A stretch of DNA of 19,858 nucleotides from JAWVYT01 sp964605205 (GTDB lineage: Bacteria; Gemmatimonadota; Gemmatimonadetes; Longimicrobiales; RSA9), in assembly GCA_964605205.1 (NCBI GenBank), contig CAZSBL010000055.1, positions 1 through 19,858 of the forward strand. The letters run 5' to 3'. Every line of letters begins with the position of its first letter. The stretch's first letter is position 1. Of this stretch, positions 7,567 to 13,802 are shown piece by piece. Below the pieces are notes generated by a model. That model did no database searches. It worked only from the letters and a program-made list of their open reading frames with translations, and had not been told where the DNA came from. A program made the translations under genes and the position numbers.

Positions 7567-7683
7567 CTACTCCATATGCGGGTGGACGGGGTGCTGCTCT
7601 GCGGCGCGGGCGAGGAGCTCGAAGGTGAGCCACATGCCGCCGGCGATGGTGCCGAGGACGGCGAAGGCGATGACGGTGCGCAT
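7567..7683 (-). CDS. small predicted single-pass membrane protein, 38 residues
   Basis: A short frame beginning ATG 7683 with GGAG seven bases upstream. The product starts MRTVIAFAVLGTIAGG, forms one hydrophobic helix (about residues 3-21), then a short amphipathic part and a His/Pro-rich tail EQHPVHPHME. It matches no family I recognise. It lies 82 bases upstream of the tetR promoter on the same strand. The ribosome-binding site and a coherent helix are the only support. It may be a real microprotein or a chance frame. Confidence 0.45.
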   Translation of the reverse strand: MRTVIAFAVLGTIAGGMWLTFELLARAAEQHPVHPHME

Positions 7684-7759
7684 GGCGTGCTCCGGTTCGG
7701 GTGGCTGCTGGAAAGATGGCACGGGGCGGCGGGAGCGGGAAGGTCCGTGAGGGAGCGCC

Positions 7760-7910
7760 TCAGGGCGCCGTGAGGTCCACGTTGACGGAGTCGTTGCTCC
7801 CCTGGCGCCTCTCAGGCCGGCCGGGCGGTGGTGTCGCCGCACGGGCCGGCACCCCCGAACATGACGAGGGCTCCGACCAGCACGACGCTCCTTGGCAGGG
7901 TGGAACGCAT
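7760..7910 (-). pseudogene. possible tiny lipoprotein gene, apparently split by a one-base frameshift
   Basis: From ATG 7908-7910 a 32-codon frame reads MRSTLPRSVVLVGALVMFGG followed by AGPCGDTTARPA and stops at 7812. The start has a basic n-region, a hydrophobic core and a lipobox-like GAGPC with CGDTT after it, a common lipoprotein beginning. In the neighbouring frame the sequence continues plausibly as ERRQGSNDSVNVDLTAP and stops at 7760, so loss of one base in the CCCGGCCGGCC run would join them into about 49 residues. The 3' end holds the palindrome CCTCAGGGCGCCGTGAGG (7759-7776, one mismatched pair). Evidence is only compositional; it could equally be non-coding sequence downstream of the tRNA. 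Confidence 0.25.
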
Positions 7911-7977
7911 GAGACGCCTGGATTCTGCCACGCCGCCCGGTGCAAGCACGGGTTCCGGAAGGCCCGGGACACGTCAG

Positions 7978-8051
7978 TCGGGGCGGCCGGATTCGAACCG
8001 GCGACCCCCTGCTCCCAAAGCAGGTGCGCTACCGGACTGCGCCACGCCCCG
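7978..8051 (-). tRNA. tRNA-Pro(UGG)
   Basis: A complete 74-base cloverleaf. Acceptor CGGGGCG pairs with CGCCCCG, the D arm is GCGCAGTCCGGTAGCGC, the anticodon stem-loop is CCTGC-TTTGGGA-GCAGG with anticodon TGG, the T arm is GCCGG-TTCGAAT-CCGGC, and the discriminator is A. The next three bases are CTG, so the CCA end is not encoded and must be added by the nucleotidyltransferase. It lies 36 bases downstream of the small alpha/beta gene at 8088-8477. Confidence 0.97.
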
Positions 8052-8087
8052 AACGGGGTGAAGGGTAATGCCGGGGTGCGATTGCGT

Positions 8088-8477
8088 CTAGACGCGGTGC
8101 CCGGACTCGCTGTCTCCGGGGTGCCCGAGCCATTCGAGGGCTTCGGTGCGGGTGCGAAATACGCCGACGCGCTCATCGGCGCTGTGCAGCGCCTGGTACA
8201 TGCGTGACAGGCCGAAATGGTGGCTCCGGGGGGCGACCACGGCCCGGCGACTGGTCAGGTCGAAGATGGTGAGGTCGGCGAGGGAGCGGATATCCTGGGG
8301 GTCGACGTCGAGGGCCTCGACATCGCTGAGGTCGAAGAGGTGGTCGTAGGCGGGATCGAAGTCGGGATCGGCGGCGAGTCGGTCCTGGTGGGCCCGGAGC
8401 TGCGTCGGAGTGGGGCGTCCGGTCACCCGGGTGGTGACCATCCCGCGGGCAGGGTCGATCTCCGACGTGAACGGCAT
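8088..8477 (-). CDS. small alpha/beta protein of unknown function (paralogue B)
   Basis: 129 residues, soluble, without signal peptide or membrane helix. It begins MPFTSEIDPARGMVTTRVTG, a two-strand opening, then the core FDPAYDHLFDLSDVEALDV (about 40-58), SRRAVVAP (75-82) and the tail VFRTRTEALEWLGHP. The alternating strand/helix layout and the acidic D-L-S-D-V centre recall STAS/SpoIIAA-like folds, but I see no phosphorylatable Ser context that would prove it. It is clearly a paralogue of the protein at 8835-9200; about half of the first 85 positions agree by eye. ATG 8477 has GAGG four bases upstream. The stop codon sits in the palindrome GCGTCTAGACGC (8084-8095). Function is not assigned. 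Confidence 0.8.
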   Translation of the reverse strand: MPFTSEIDPARGMVTTRVTGRPTPTQLRAHQDRLAADPDFDPAYDHLFDLSDVEALDVDPQDIRSLADLTIFDLTSRRAVVAPRSHHFGLSRMYQALHSADERVGVFRTRTEALEWLGHPGDSESGHRV

Positions 8478-8564
8478 GGGGCCTCGAGCGGTCCTGCGAG
8501 TCTGGCGGAAGCCCTCCGCTCCCGGCGTCCTCTCGAGAACGGAAGCAATTTCGGCGCCGTCTGT

Positions 8565-8687
8565 CTATCCCCGCCAGTACTCGTCGTCGTAGCGCTTGCG
8601 GGACCAGTACTCCTCGAGGGGATCATCCTCGTTGTAGAGGGGGCGCCTGAACCAGGCGAGGATGAGCTCGAAAAGGCGACGGATCAT
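8565..8687 (-). CDS. 40-residue small protein, amphipathic helix plus acidic aromatic tail
   Basis: ATG 8687 has GGGAG six bases upstream and opens a 40-codon frame. The product begins MIRRLFELILAWFRRPLYNE, a basic-flanked amphipathic or short membrane helix, and ends with DPLEEYWSRKRYDDEYWRG, dense in Tyr, Trp, Asp and Arg. The strong ribosome-binding site, the sharply biphasic composition and its place between two paralogous genes support a real gene. The open frame continues upstream to 8750, but that part lacks a ribosome-binding site. Upstream DNA is less GC-rich and contains two TTTGACG copies, with TACAGT about 20 bases before the start as a possible -10. I know no family for it. A membrane-surface-binding microprotein is a guess. 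Confidence 0.6.
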   Translation of the reverse strand: MIRRLFELILAWFRRPLYNEDDPLEEYWSRKRYDDEYWRG

Positions 8688-8834
8688 ACGGTCTCCCGGC
8701 TGACTGTACGTAAATCGGCTGCAAATTGAAAGGTAGGAAGCGGCCGTCAAAGAGGCGTCAAACGGTGGGAGCGCGTGGGGATGGCCGACTGGCGGGCCCG
8801 GGCGCGGCGATCCGGTCAGTGTTCGTGGCCGCGC

Positions 8835-9200
8835 CTAGTCGTGGCCGAGCCAGGCCAGCGCCTCGCGGAGGGTGCGGAAGACCTGGAGCGCGTCGTCGGA
8901 GAGGTCGCGGAGGGAGCCGTAGGTGCGGGCGAGGGCCACCATGACGTCCTCGGGGGCCACCACGGCCCGGCGGCTCTCGGGCTCGAAGATCGCCACGGCC
9001 GCGAGCTCCCGGAGCTGGTCGGGGGGGACCCGGAGCTCGGCGACCCTGGACATGTCGAAGAGATGATCGTAGCCAGGGTCGAACGCGGGTTCAGCCCGGA
9101 GAGCGCGCTGGTTGGCCCGGACCTCGTCGCCGGTGAGGATGCCCTCGCCCGCGGTGACGACGAGCCGTCGGTCGGGATCGATGCGGGATGCTATGGGCAT
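8835..9200 (-). CDS. small alpha/beta protein of unknown function (paralogue A)
   Basis: 121 residues, soluble. It shares with 8088-8477 the opening MPxxSxIDPxRxxV and the central FDPGYDHLFDMSRV. It also shares SRRAVVAP and the C-terminal VFRTxxEALxWLGH, where the protein ends. Pairwise similarity is strongest over residues 38-85 and at the C-terminus, and weak between. It starts 32 bases after the rdgB stop and could be read through from that operon; no Shine-Dalgarno stands out before ATG 9200. STAS/SpoIIAA-like fold is a possibility only. No catalytic signature is visible. Confidence 0.8.
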   Translation of the reverse strand: MPIASRIDPDRRLVVTAGEGILTGDEVRANQRALRAEPAFDPGYDHLFDMSRVAELRVPPDQLRELAAVAIFEPESRRAVVAPEDVMVALARTYGSLRDLSDDALQVFRTLREALAWLGHD

Positions 9201-9232
9201 TGCGGTACGCGGCCGGCAGCGCGGGCGGCGTG

Positions 9233-9889
9233 CTACCCCAGCGCCCAGGGGCTGGCCTCCAGCGCGGCCGCCAGGGCCCGGAAGGCGCGGGAGCGGTGGC
9301 TGATGGCGTTCTTTGCCCCGGGCGGCACCTCGGCGAAGCGTGCGTCGAGCTCCGGGACGTGGAAGAGGGGGTCGTAGCCGAATCCGTTCTCTCCTCGTGG
9401 CTCGGTGGCGATGCGACCGCGGACGGTGCCCATGGCGGTGAGGGTGCGGCCATCGGGCCAGGCGACGGCGGCACAGCAGACGTAGCGGGCGCCGCGCTCC
9501 TCTTCGGGCACCCCTTCGAGCTTCTCGAGGAGGAGCGCGTTGTTGGCGTGGTCCAGGTCGTGGCCGGAGAGGTCGTCGCGACCGGAGAAGCGCTTGGTGA
9601 AGACACCGGGCTCGCCGTCGAGGGCGTCGACGCGGAGGCCAGAGTCATCGGCCAGGGTGACGCGTTCGAGCATGGCGGCGAAGTGCCGGGCCTTGGCGAC
9701 GGCGTTGGCGGTGAAGGTGTCGAAGGCCTCGATGGCGTCCTCCTCCGGCGTCTCCTCGACGCCGAGATCGGCGAGGGTCTCGACGTCGAGGTCGAGGGGG
9801 GCCAGGATCTGGCCGATCTCCCGGGCCTTGTGCGGGGAGCGGGTGGCCAGAAGGAGGCGACGGCGGCCCCCGGGGCTCGCGGCGCTCAC
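9233..9889 (-). CDS. rdgB: RdgB/HAM1 non-canonical purine NTP pyrophosphatase (ITPase)
   Basis: 218-residue cytosolic enzyme that hydrolyses dITP, dXTP and ITP to monophosphates, keeping deaminated purines out of nucleic acids. Family landmarks are LLLATRSPHKAREI (12-25; the usual Asn of the T-x-N motif is Ser here), LADDSGLRVDALDGEPG (79-95, carrying the metal-binding acidic pair), NGFGYDPLF (168-176) and KNAISHR (193-199). GTG 9889 overlaps the rph stop by four bases (GTGA), the typical rph-rdgB coupling seen in several phyla. Upstream in-frame sequence belongs to rph read in another frame. Length is slightly above the usual 190-205. Confidence 0.95.
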   Translation of the reverse strand: MSAASPGGRRRLLLATRSPHKAREIGQILAPLDLDVETLADLGVEETPEEDAIEAFDTFTANAVAKARHFAAMLERVTLADDSGLRVDALDGEPGVFTKRFSGRDDLSGHDLDHANNALLLEKLEGVPEEERGARYVCCAAVAWPDGRTLTAMGTVRGRIATEPRGENGFGYDPLFHVPELDARFAEVPPGAKNAISHRSRAFRALAAALEASPWALG

Positions 9890-10620
9890 GACCCCTCGGC
9901 GATGGCTTCGTGCTGCATAGTGAAGAGCCGGTGGATCCCCTCGCCGGCCAGGTCGAGGAGGGCGTCGAGCTCGCGGCGGGAGAAGGTCCCCTGCTCGCCG
10001 GTCCCCTGCACTTCGACGAAGCCGCCGGACTCGAGCATGACCACATTCATGTCCACGTCGGCGCCCACGTCCTCCACGTATTCGAGGTCGAGGCGGGACT
10101 GACCGTCGACAATGCCGACGGAGATGGCGCCCACCAGCTCGCGCATCGGGGATGCGTCGAGCTTCCCCTCGGCCACGAGCCATCGGCAGGCGTCGGCCAG
10201 CGCCACGGCGCCGCCGGTGATGGCGGCGGTCCGGGTGCCGCCATCGGCCACCAGGACATCGCAGTCGACAATGATCTGCCGCTCCCCCAGGGCCTCGAGG
10301 TCCATGGCGGCCCGGAGCGAGCGCCCGATCAGGCGCTGGATCTCTTTGGTTCGCCCGCCGGCGCCGGCGCGCTCCCGTCGGCTCCGGGTCTGGGTGGACC
10401 GAGGCAGCATGGCATACTCACCGGTGACCCATCCCTTCCCACTCCCCTTCCGCCACCGGGGCACGTTCTCCTCGATGGAGGCGGTGCAGAGCACGTCGGT
10501 GCGGCCGAAGCGGATCCGGCAGGAGCCCTCGGCGAAGGGTGTGGCGTTCCGCTCGAAGGTGACGTCGCGGAGCTGGTCGGCGTCGCGGAGCTCGCGGGGT
10601 GCGGGTTCAGGGGTCGGCAC
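9886..10620 (-). CDS. rph: ribonuclease PH
   Basis: 244-residue phosphorolytic 3'-to-5' exoribonuclease that trims tRNA 3' tails; the family forms hexamers. Conserved blocks are AEGSCRIRFGRTDVLCTASIE (30-50), GWVTGEYAMLPRST (63-76), the phosphate-site region GGRTKEIQRLIGRSLR (88-103), DCDVLVADGGTRTAAITG (119-136), and the C-terminal DMNVVM and EVQGTGEQGTFSR. Start GTG 10620 lies within the end of the adenylyltransferase gene (14-base overlap), with GGAGG about ten bases upstream. The N-terminal RPDGR signature is altered to PRELR, followed by the ordinary DADQLR. Because tRNA-Pro nearby lacks an encoded CCA, 3' trimming plus CCA addition is the expected maturation route. Confidence 0.95.
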   Translation of the reverse strand: MPTPEPAPRELRDADQLRDVTFERNATPFAEGSCRIRFGRTDVLCTASIEENVPRWRKGSGKGWVTGEYAMLPRSTQTRSRRERAGAGGRTKEIQRLIGRSLRAAMDLEALGERQIIVDCDVLVADGGTRTAAITGGAVALADACRWLVAEGKLDASPMRELVGAISVGIVDGQSRLDLEYVEDVGADVDMNVVMLESGGFVEVQGTGEQGTFSRRELDALLDLAGEGIHRLFTMQHEAIAEGS

Positions 10621-11161
10621 GGTTCTGCAGCCTCCGGATGAGTTTCGTGGTGGATCGTCCCTCGACGAACGGCAGGATGATGACCTCTCCGCCGGCTTCC
10701 CGGACCTCGGTGGCGCCCACCACCTCGTCGGGGCGGTAGTCGCCGCCCTTGACCAGGACGTCCGGGAGGAGCGCGGCGATGAGTGCGCGGGGCGTGTCTT
10801 CTTCGAACGGGGTAACGGCGTCGACGCAGCCGAGGCCGGCGAGGATGTACATCCGGTCATCCAGGGGGACCACCGGGCGGTCGGAGCCCTTGAGGCGGGT
10901 CACGGAGGCGTCGGTGTTCACGCCCACCACGAGGCGGTCGCCCAGCGCCCGTGCGGCGTAGAGGTACTCCACGTGGCCGCGGTGGAGGATGTCGAAGCAG
11001 CCGTTGGTGAAGACGATGCGCTCGCCGCGGGGCCGCCGGTACATTTCGAGGAGCGGCCCGCGCTCCAGGATCCGGGCCTCGGGCCCCGGCGAGGCCGTGA
11101 CCCGCTGACCGCTGCGGGCATCGTCGGGGGCCGTGTGGCCCGGGTCCTCGCGGCCCGTCAC
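10607..11161 (-). CDS. rfaE2: RfaE2-type D-glycero-beta-D-manno-heptose 1-phosphate adenylyltransferase
   Basis: 184-residue nucleotidyltransferase of the cytidylyltransferase fold. It is predicted to make ADP-heptose for LPS core or another heptosylated glycan. The core contains FTNGCFDILHRGHVEYL (51-67, with the HxGH nucleotide-binding motif), VGVNTDASVTRLKG, KGGDY and the closing GRSTTKLIRRL, matching the adenylyltransferase half of HldE. The sugar-kinase half (RfaE1) is absent here, so this is the stand-alone form and the kinase should be elsewhere. GTG 11161 overlaps the antiporter stop by four bases; it gives a 30-residue, probably disordered, N-terminal extension. No better start exists downstream before the conserved core. 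Confidence 0.88.
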   Translation of the reverse strand: MTGREDPGHTAPDDARSGQRVTASPGPEARILERGPLLEMYRRPRGERIVFTNGCFDILHRGHVEYLYAARALGDRLVVGVNTDASVTRLKGSDRPVVPLDDRMYILAGLGCVDAVTPFEEDTPRALIAALLPDVLVKGGDYRPDEVVGATEVREAGGEVIILPFVEGRSTTKLIRRLQNRADP

Positions 11162-12543
11162 GACCACCTCGTCCGGGCATTCTCGACCTCCGTGGCGCCG
11201 GGATGCACCGGGAGCTTCTCCGGCTTGCCGCCGTCGGGCCCGCGATCCCTGAAGATGAACTTGAGGAGCGGCGGGGCGATGAATGTGGTGAAAATGACCA
11301 TGATGAGTATGGCGCTGAAGACCTCGGAAGAGAGGATCTCGTTGGTGAGGCCGAGCTGTGCGAAGATGAGCCCGACCTCGCCCCGGGGAACCATCCCGAC
11401 TCCAATGGCGGCGTGGTTGAGGGGCCGCTTGCCCCACCCTACGGTGTAGCCGGACACGAGCTTCCCCACAATGGCGATCACGAGGAGGATCCCGCCAACG
11501 GCAAGGACGGAGAGATCGAACTGGTCGCTCCAGGGGAGGAACAGGTTCACGTTCACGGCCGCGCCCACGGAGACGAAGAAGATGGGCGTGAAGATATCGG
11601 CCACCGGCTTGATCCGCTCCTCGATGACATCGAACTGGTTGGTGGAGGAGAGGACGATCCCGGCGGCGAAGGAGCCGATAATCATGGCGGAGCCGGCCAG
11701 GCCGGCCAGGGCGCCGAAGAGGAGCGCGAAGGCGAACGCGCTGACCAGGAGTACGCCCCGGACCCGGAGCTGATCGATGAGTCCGAAGAGCCTGGGGGCC
11801 ACCCAGTTTCCGATGATCACGGCCGCCACGAGGAAGCCCACGGCCACGGCGAACTTGGTGGCGATACCGAAGACGGTGAGCCCGGCGCCGGCCGCGAGGC
11901 CGGCGACGATGGCGAGGATCACGAGCCCGAGCACGTCGTCGACCACGGCGGCGCCGATGACGACCCGGGCCTCGGGGGTGTGGATCTGGTCGAGGTCTGT
12001 GAGGACCCGGGCAGTGATGCCGACAGAGGTTGCCGTCAGGGTGGCGCCCACGAAGATGGCCACCATGGTGTCGGTGACGTCACCCGGATGGGTCCCGATG
12101 TCGGGCGCGGCCCACCACCAGTAGAGGAACCCGAGGGCGAAGGGGAGCACCACGCCCACGATGGCCACGAGCCCCGCCGAGCCGCCGACCCGGAACATCT
12201 CCCGCAGGTCGGTCTCGAGGCCGATCTCGAAGAGGAGGATTGCGACGCCGACCTCGGCCAGGAGCGTGATGATCTCGGCCATGGCCCCATCGACGGGGAC
12301 GACCCCGAGCACGCTGGAGCCGAGGATCACGCCAGCCACGAGCTCGCCGAGGACGGCGGGCTGCCCGACCCGCTCGGCGACCTCGCCCAGCCCCTTCCCC
12401 ACCACGAGGATGGTGATGAGGATCAGGAAGAAGTACTCGACCCGGATATGCTCGGCGGCTCCCTCCGCGGCCCCGCCGTGCCCCTGTACCCCGAGGAGGG
12501 CGGGGATCAGGAGGAACGGGACCCACCGCACCGCGCGCCTCAT
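11158..12543 (-). CDS. cation:proton antiporter, CPA2 family (NapA/KefB-like transmembrane domain)
   Basis: 461-residue inner-membrane antiporter with about 13 helices (Na_H_Exchanger fold). Family landmarks are VGQPAVLGELVAGVILG (59-75), LLFEIGLETDL (103-113), ATSVGITARVL (171-181), AAVVDDVLGL (198-207, with the paired Asp 202/203 typical of electrogenic CPA2 members), and MVPRGEVGLIFAQLG near the end. There is no C-terminal TrkA-N/RCK domain, so it is unlike full KefB/C and closer to NapA. An extra hydrophobic N-terminal segment with a short His/Gly/Glu linker (residues 7-32) precedes the first core helix, perhaps a signal-anchor. ATG 12543 has GAGG upstream and lies 7 bases after the lptE stop. 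Na+/H+ versus K+/H+ specificity cannot be decided. Confidence 0.9.
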   Translation of the reverse strand: MRRAVRWVPFLLIPALLGVQGHGGAAEGAAEHIRVEYFFLILITILVVGKGLGEVAERVGQPAVLGELVAGVILGSSVLGVVPVDGAMAEIITLLAEVGVAILLFEIGLETDLREMFRVGGSAGLVAIVGVVLPFALGFLYWWWAAPDIGTHPGDVTDTMVAIFVGATLTATSVGITARVLTDLDQIHTPEARVVIGAAVVDDVLGLVILAIVAGLAAGAGLTVFGIATKFAVAVGFLVAAVIIGNWVAPRLFGLIDQLRVRGVLLVSAFAFALLFGALAGLAGSAMIIGSFAAGIVLSSTNQFDVIEERIKPVADIFTPIFFVSVGAAVNVNLFLPWSDQFDLSVLAVGGILLVIAIVGKLVSGYTVGWGKRPLNHAAIGVGMVPRGEVGLIFAQLGLTNEILSSEVFSAILIMVIFTTFIAPPLLKFIFRDRGPDGGKPEKLPVHPGATEVENARTRWS

Positions 12544-12550
12544 GGGAGCC

Positions 12551-13096
12551 TCACCATTGGGACTGGGCCCCGTCCATGATCTGCTCGATGATACTCTCGA
12601 TGGCCTTCTGCTGCGCGATGTCGTCGTTCTGGCTGCCGGGCTGATAGGTCCCGCGCCCCACGAGGGAGCTCGACTCCCAGCGGATCACGTTGTCGCGGAC
12701 GTCCACGAGCTGGATGGAGATCCCGACCTCCACCTCGTGGGAAAGCACGCCGCCAGCGGCCCCCGGGTCGCCGGCTCGGTAGTTCTGGGCCACGTCGCGG
12801 TATCGGCGGATCTCGCCCGTGAGGATCGCGTCGGCGTTCTCCCGCCCCGCGGATTGGAGCCCCAGCTTCGCGGGGAGCTCCTCGATGAGCCGCGCGAAGA
12901 GCTCCTGCTCGATGTCGAACTGGGCCGTATTGTTCTCGAACGGCTCGATATAGATGGTCCGGATGTGGGACGGGAACCCGCCGCCCTCGAAGCTGTACAT
13001 GCAGGCGCCGAGAGCCAGGGTCACGAGTACCACCCCGAGGGTGCTAGTAGCGGCCCGGCGTCCAGATCTCCGGCGGATACGGCTCGACTTCTTCAA
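12551..13096 (-). CDS. lptE: LptE-family LPS-assembly lipoprotein
   Basis: 181 residues. A strongly basic n-region (MKKSSRIRRRSGRR) and hydrophobic core lead to the lipobox ALGAC with Cys 32, predicting a lipidated protein. The mature part opens MYSFEGGGFPSHIRTIYIEPFENNT in two segments, the hallmark of the LptE family: first strand, then a short conserved PF-x-N. It continues with ADAILTGEIRRY and a strand-rich middle (EVEVGISIQLVDVRDNVIRW). LptE plugs the LptD barrel in the outer membrane; lptD is not in this window. The chosen start is TTG 13096 with GGAG five bases upstream; it overlaps the previous gene by 53 bases. A later start would destroy the n-region, so the overlap is probably real. 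Confidence 0.82.
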   Translation of the reverse strand: MKKSSRIRRRSGRRAATSTLGVVLVTLALGACMYSFEGGGFPSHIRTIYIEPFENNTAQFDIEQELFARLIEELPAKLGLQSAGRENADAILTGEIRRYRDVAQNYRAGDPGAAGGVLSHEVEVGISIQLVDVRDNVIRWESSSLVGRGTYQPGSQNDDIAQQKAIESIIEQIMDGAQSQW

Positions 13097-13691
13097 CGGT
13101 CTCCAGCTCTAAATGCAGTTCCGTGTTGTTCGCCCAATCCCGGTACGCGGCCCGGCCGGGCAGCCCGTGGACATCGTCCGCGAGCTCGACCACCATCCGT
13201 CCCCGATCCCGTCGCCACTCGGCGGTGCGAAGGCGTCCTTCTTCCAGCGTGAACCGGAGCCGGCCCTCTCCGGTCTGGTAGTACAGCTCCACCGTGGTCC
13301 CTCGCCGACGCGTCCCCTGCAAGACCGCGGCCTCCGGCGGCCGGACCACGCCGAGCGCGGACCAGATCATGGCCGGCGGCGGCACCACCGCGTCGGGCTC
13401 GCCCGGAAAGCGCAGCCGGTCTTCCACCAGCGCGGCGCTCAGGTACCCTTCCCCCCGGGGCCCGAACAGGTCGAGCCGGGCGCGATAGGGTCCCTCGATC
13501 CGGGCGACCCCCTGCCCCGAGAACCGGGCCCGTCCGTCCAGGGCGCGCCAGCGGAAGATGACCCGGAGCGGCCGGTCCGGCGCGGTCTCTCGAACGGCGC
13601 GCTCCGCCACCGCCGGCTGCGCCGCGTCCGGTACCCCGTGCAGCGCACACCCGGCGAGGCCGACAACGACGAGCATGACAGCGATGCGCAC
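13044..13691 (-). CDS. LolB/DUF4292-like outer-membrane lipoprotein
   Basis: 215 residues, with a short signal VRIAVMLVVVGLAG-C giving a lipobox LAGC at Cys 15. The mature chain is beta-rich. The segment LRVIFRWRALDGRARFSGQG is followed by VARIEGPYRARLDLFGPRGEGYLSA (in pieces around residues 45-90). This resembles LolB and DUF4292 proteins, in which a strand reporting on rlsG/lfgp anchors a lipid-binding half-barrel. GTG 13691 has GGGAG immediately upstream and lies about 20 bases from the predicted transcription start. It is the first gene of the operon leading into lptE, the antiporter, rfaE2, rph and rdgB. If it is a LolB, it would accept lipoproteins such as LptE at the outer membrane; family membership is by pattern only. 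Confidence 0.65.
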   Translation of the reverse strand: MRIAVMLVVVGLAGCALHGVPDAAQPAVAERAVRETAPDRPLRVIFRWRALDGRARFSGQGVARIEGPYRARLDLFGPRGEGYLSAALVEDRLRFPGEPDAVVPPPAMIWSALGVVRPPEAAVLQGTRRRGTTVELYYQTGEGRLRFTLEEGRLRTAEWRRDRGRMVVELADDVHGLPGRAAYRDWANNTELHLELETVEEVEPYPPEIWTPGRY

Positions 13692-13717
13692 GATCTCCCA
13701 CCCCCCCGGCGGCGCAC

Positions 13718-13747
13718 AAGATACCCGACGGCCGCGAGGACCGTCAA
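13718..13747 (-). promoter_or_regulatory. sigma70-type promoter of the lipoprotein-lptE-antiporter-rfaE2-rph-rdgB operon
   Basis: On the minus strand TTGACG (13747-13742, five of six) is separated by 18 bp from TATCTT (13723-13718, four of six). The predicted start near 13711 gives a leader of about 20 bases ahead of GTG 13691. It lies in the only sizeable gap (95 bp) between 9.2 and 19.4 kb. Confidence 0.55.
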
Positions 13748-13780
13748 CCGAATGGTGGTAGACCTCGGGGGACGCCGAAG

Positions 13781-13802
13781 TTCCGTTCATCGAGAAACGG
13801 AA
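13781..13802 (-). terminator. stem-loop at the end of the HEAT-cyclophilin gene, weak terminator candidate
   Basis: TTCCGTT (13781-13787) and AACGGAA (13796-13802) form a perfect 7 bp stem with an 8-base loop, overlapping the last codons of the gene that ends at 13787. On the minus strand it is followed by CTTCGGCG rather than a T run, so termination would be inefficient. It sits just before the next operon's promoter. Confidence 0.3.

Noticed and set aside
8084..8095. GCGTCTAGACGC palindrome at the stop of 8088-8477
   Set aside because: Only a 5 bp stem with a 2-base loop and no T tract; too short to call a terminator.
7701..8207. Frames running through tRNA-Pro (products with GFEPATPCSQS on plus, GVAGSNPAAPT on minus)
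   Set aside because: These peptides are translations of a tRNA gene, a well-known source of false proteins.
11203..12579. 458-codon plus-strand frame rich in Glu, Asp, Gly and His
   Set aside because: Exact antisense of the CPA2 antiporter; the acidic composition is the complement of hydrophobic codons.
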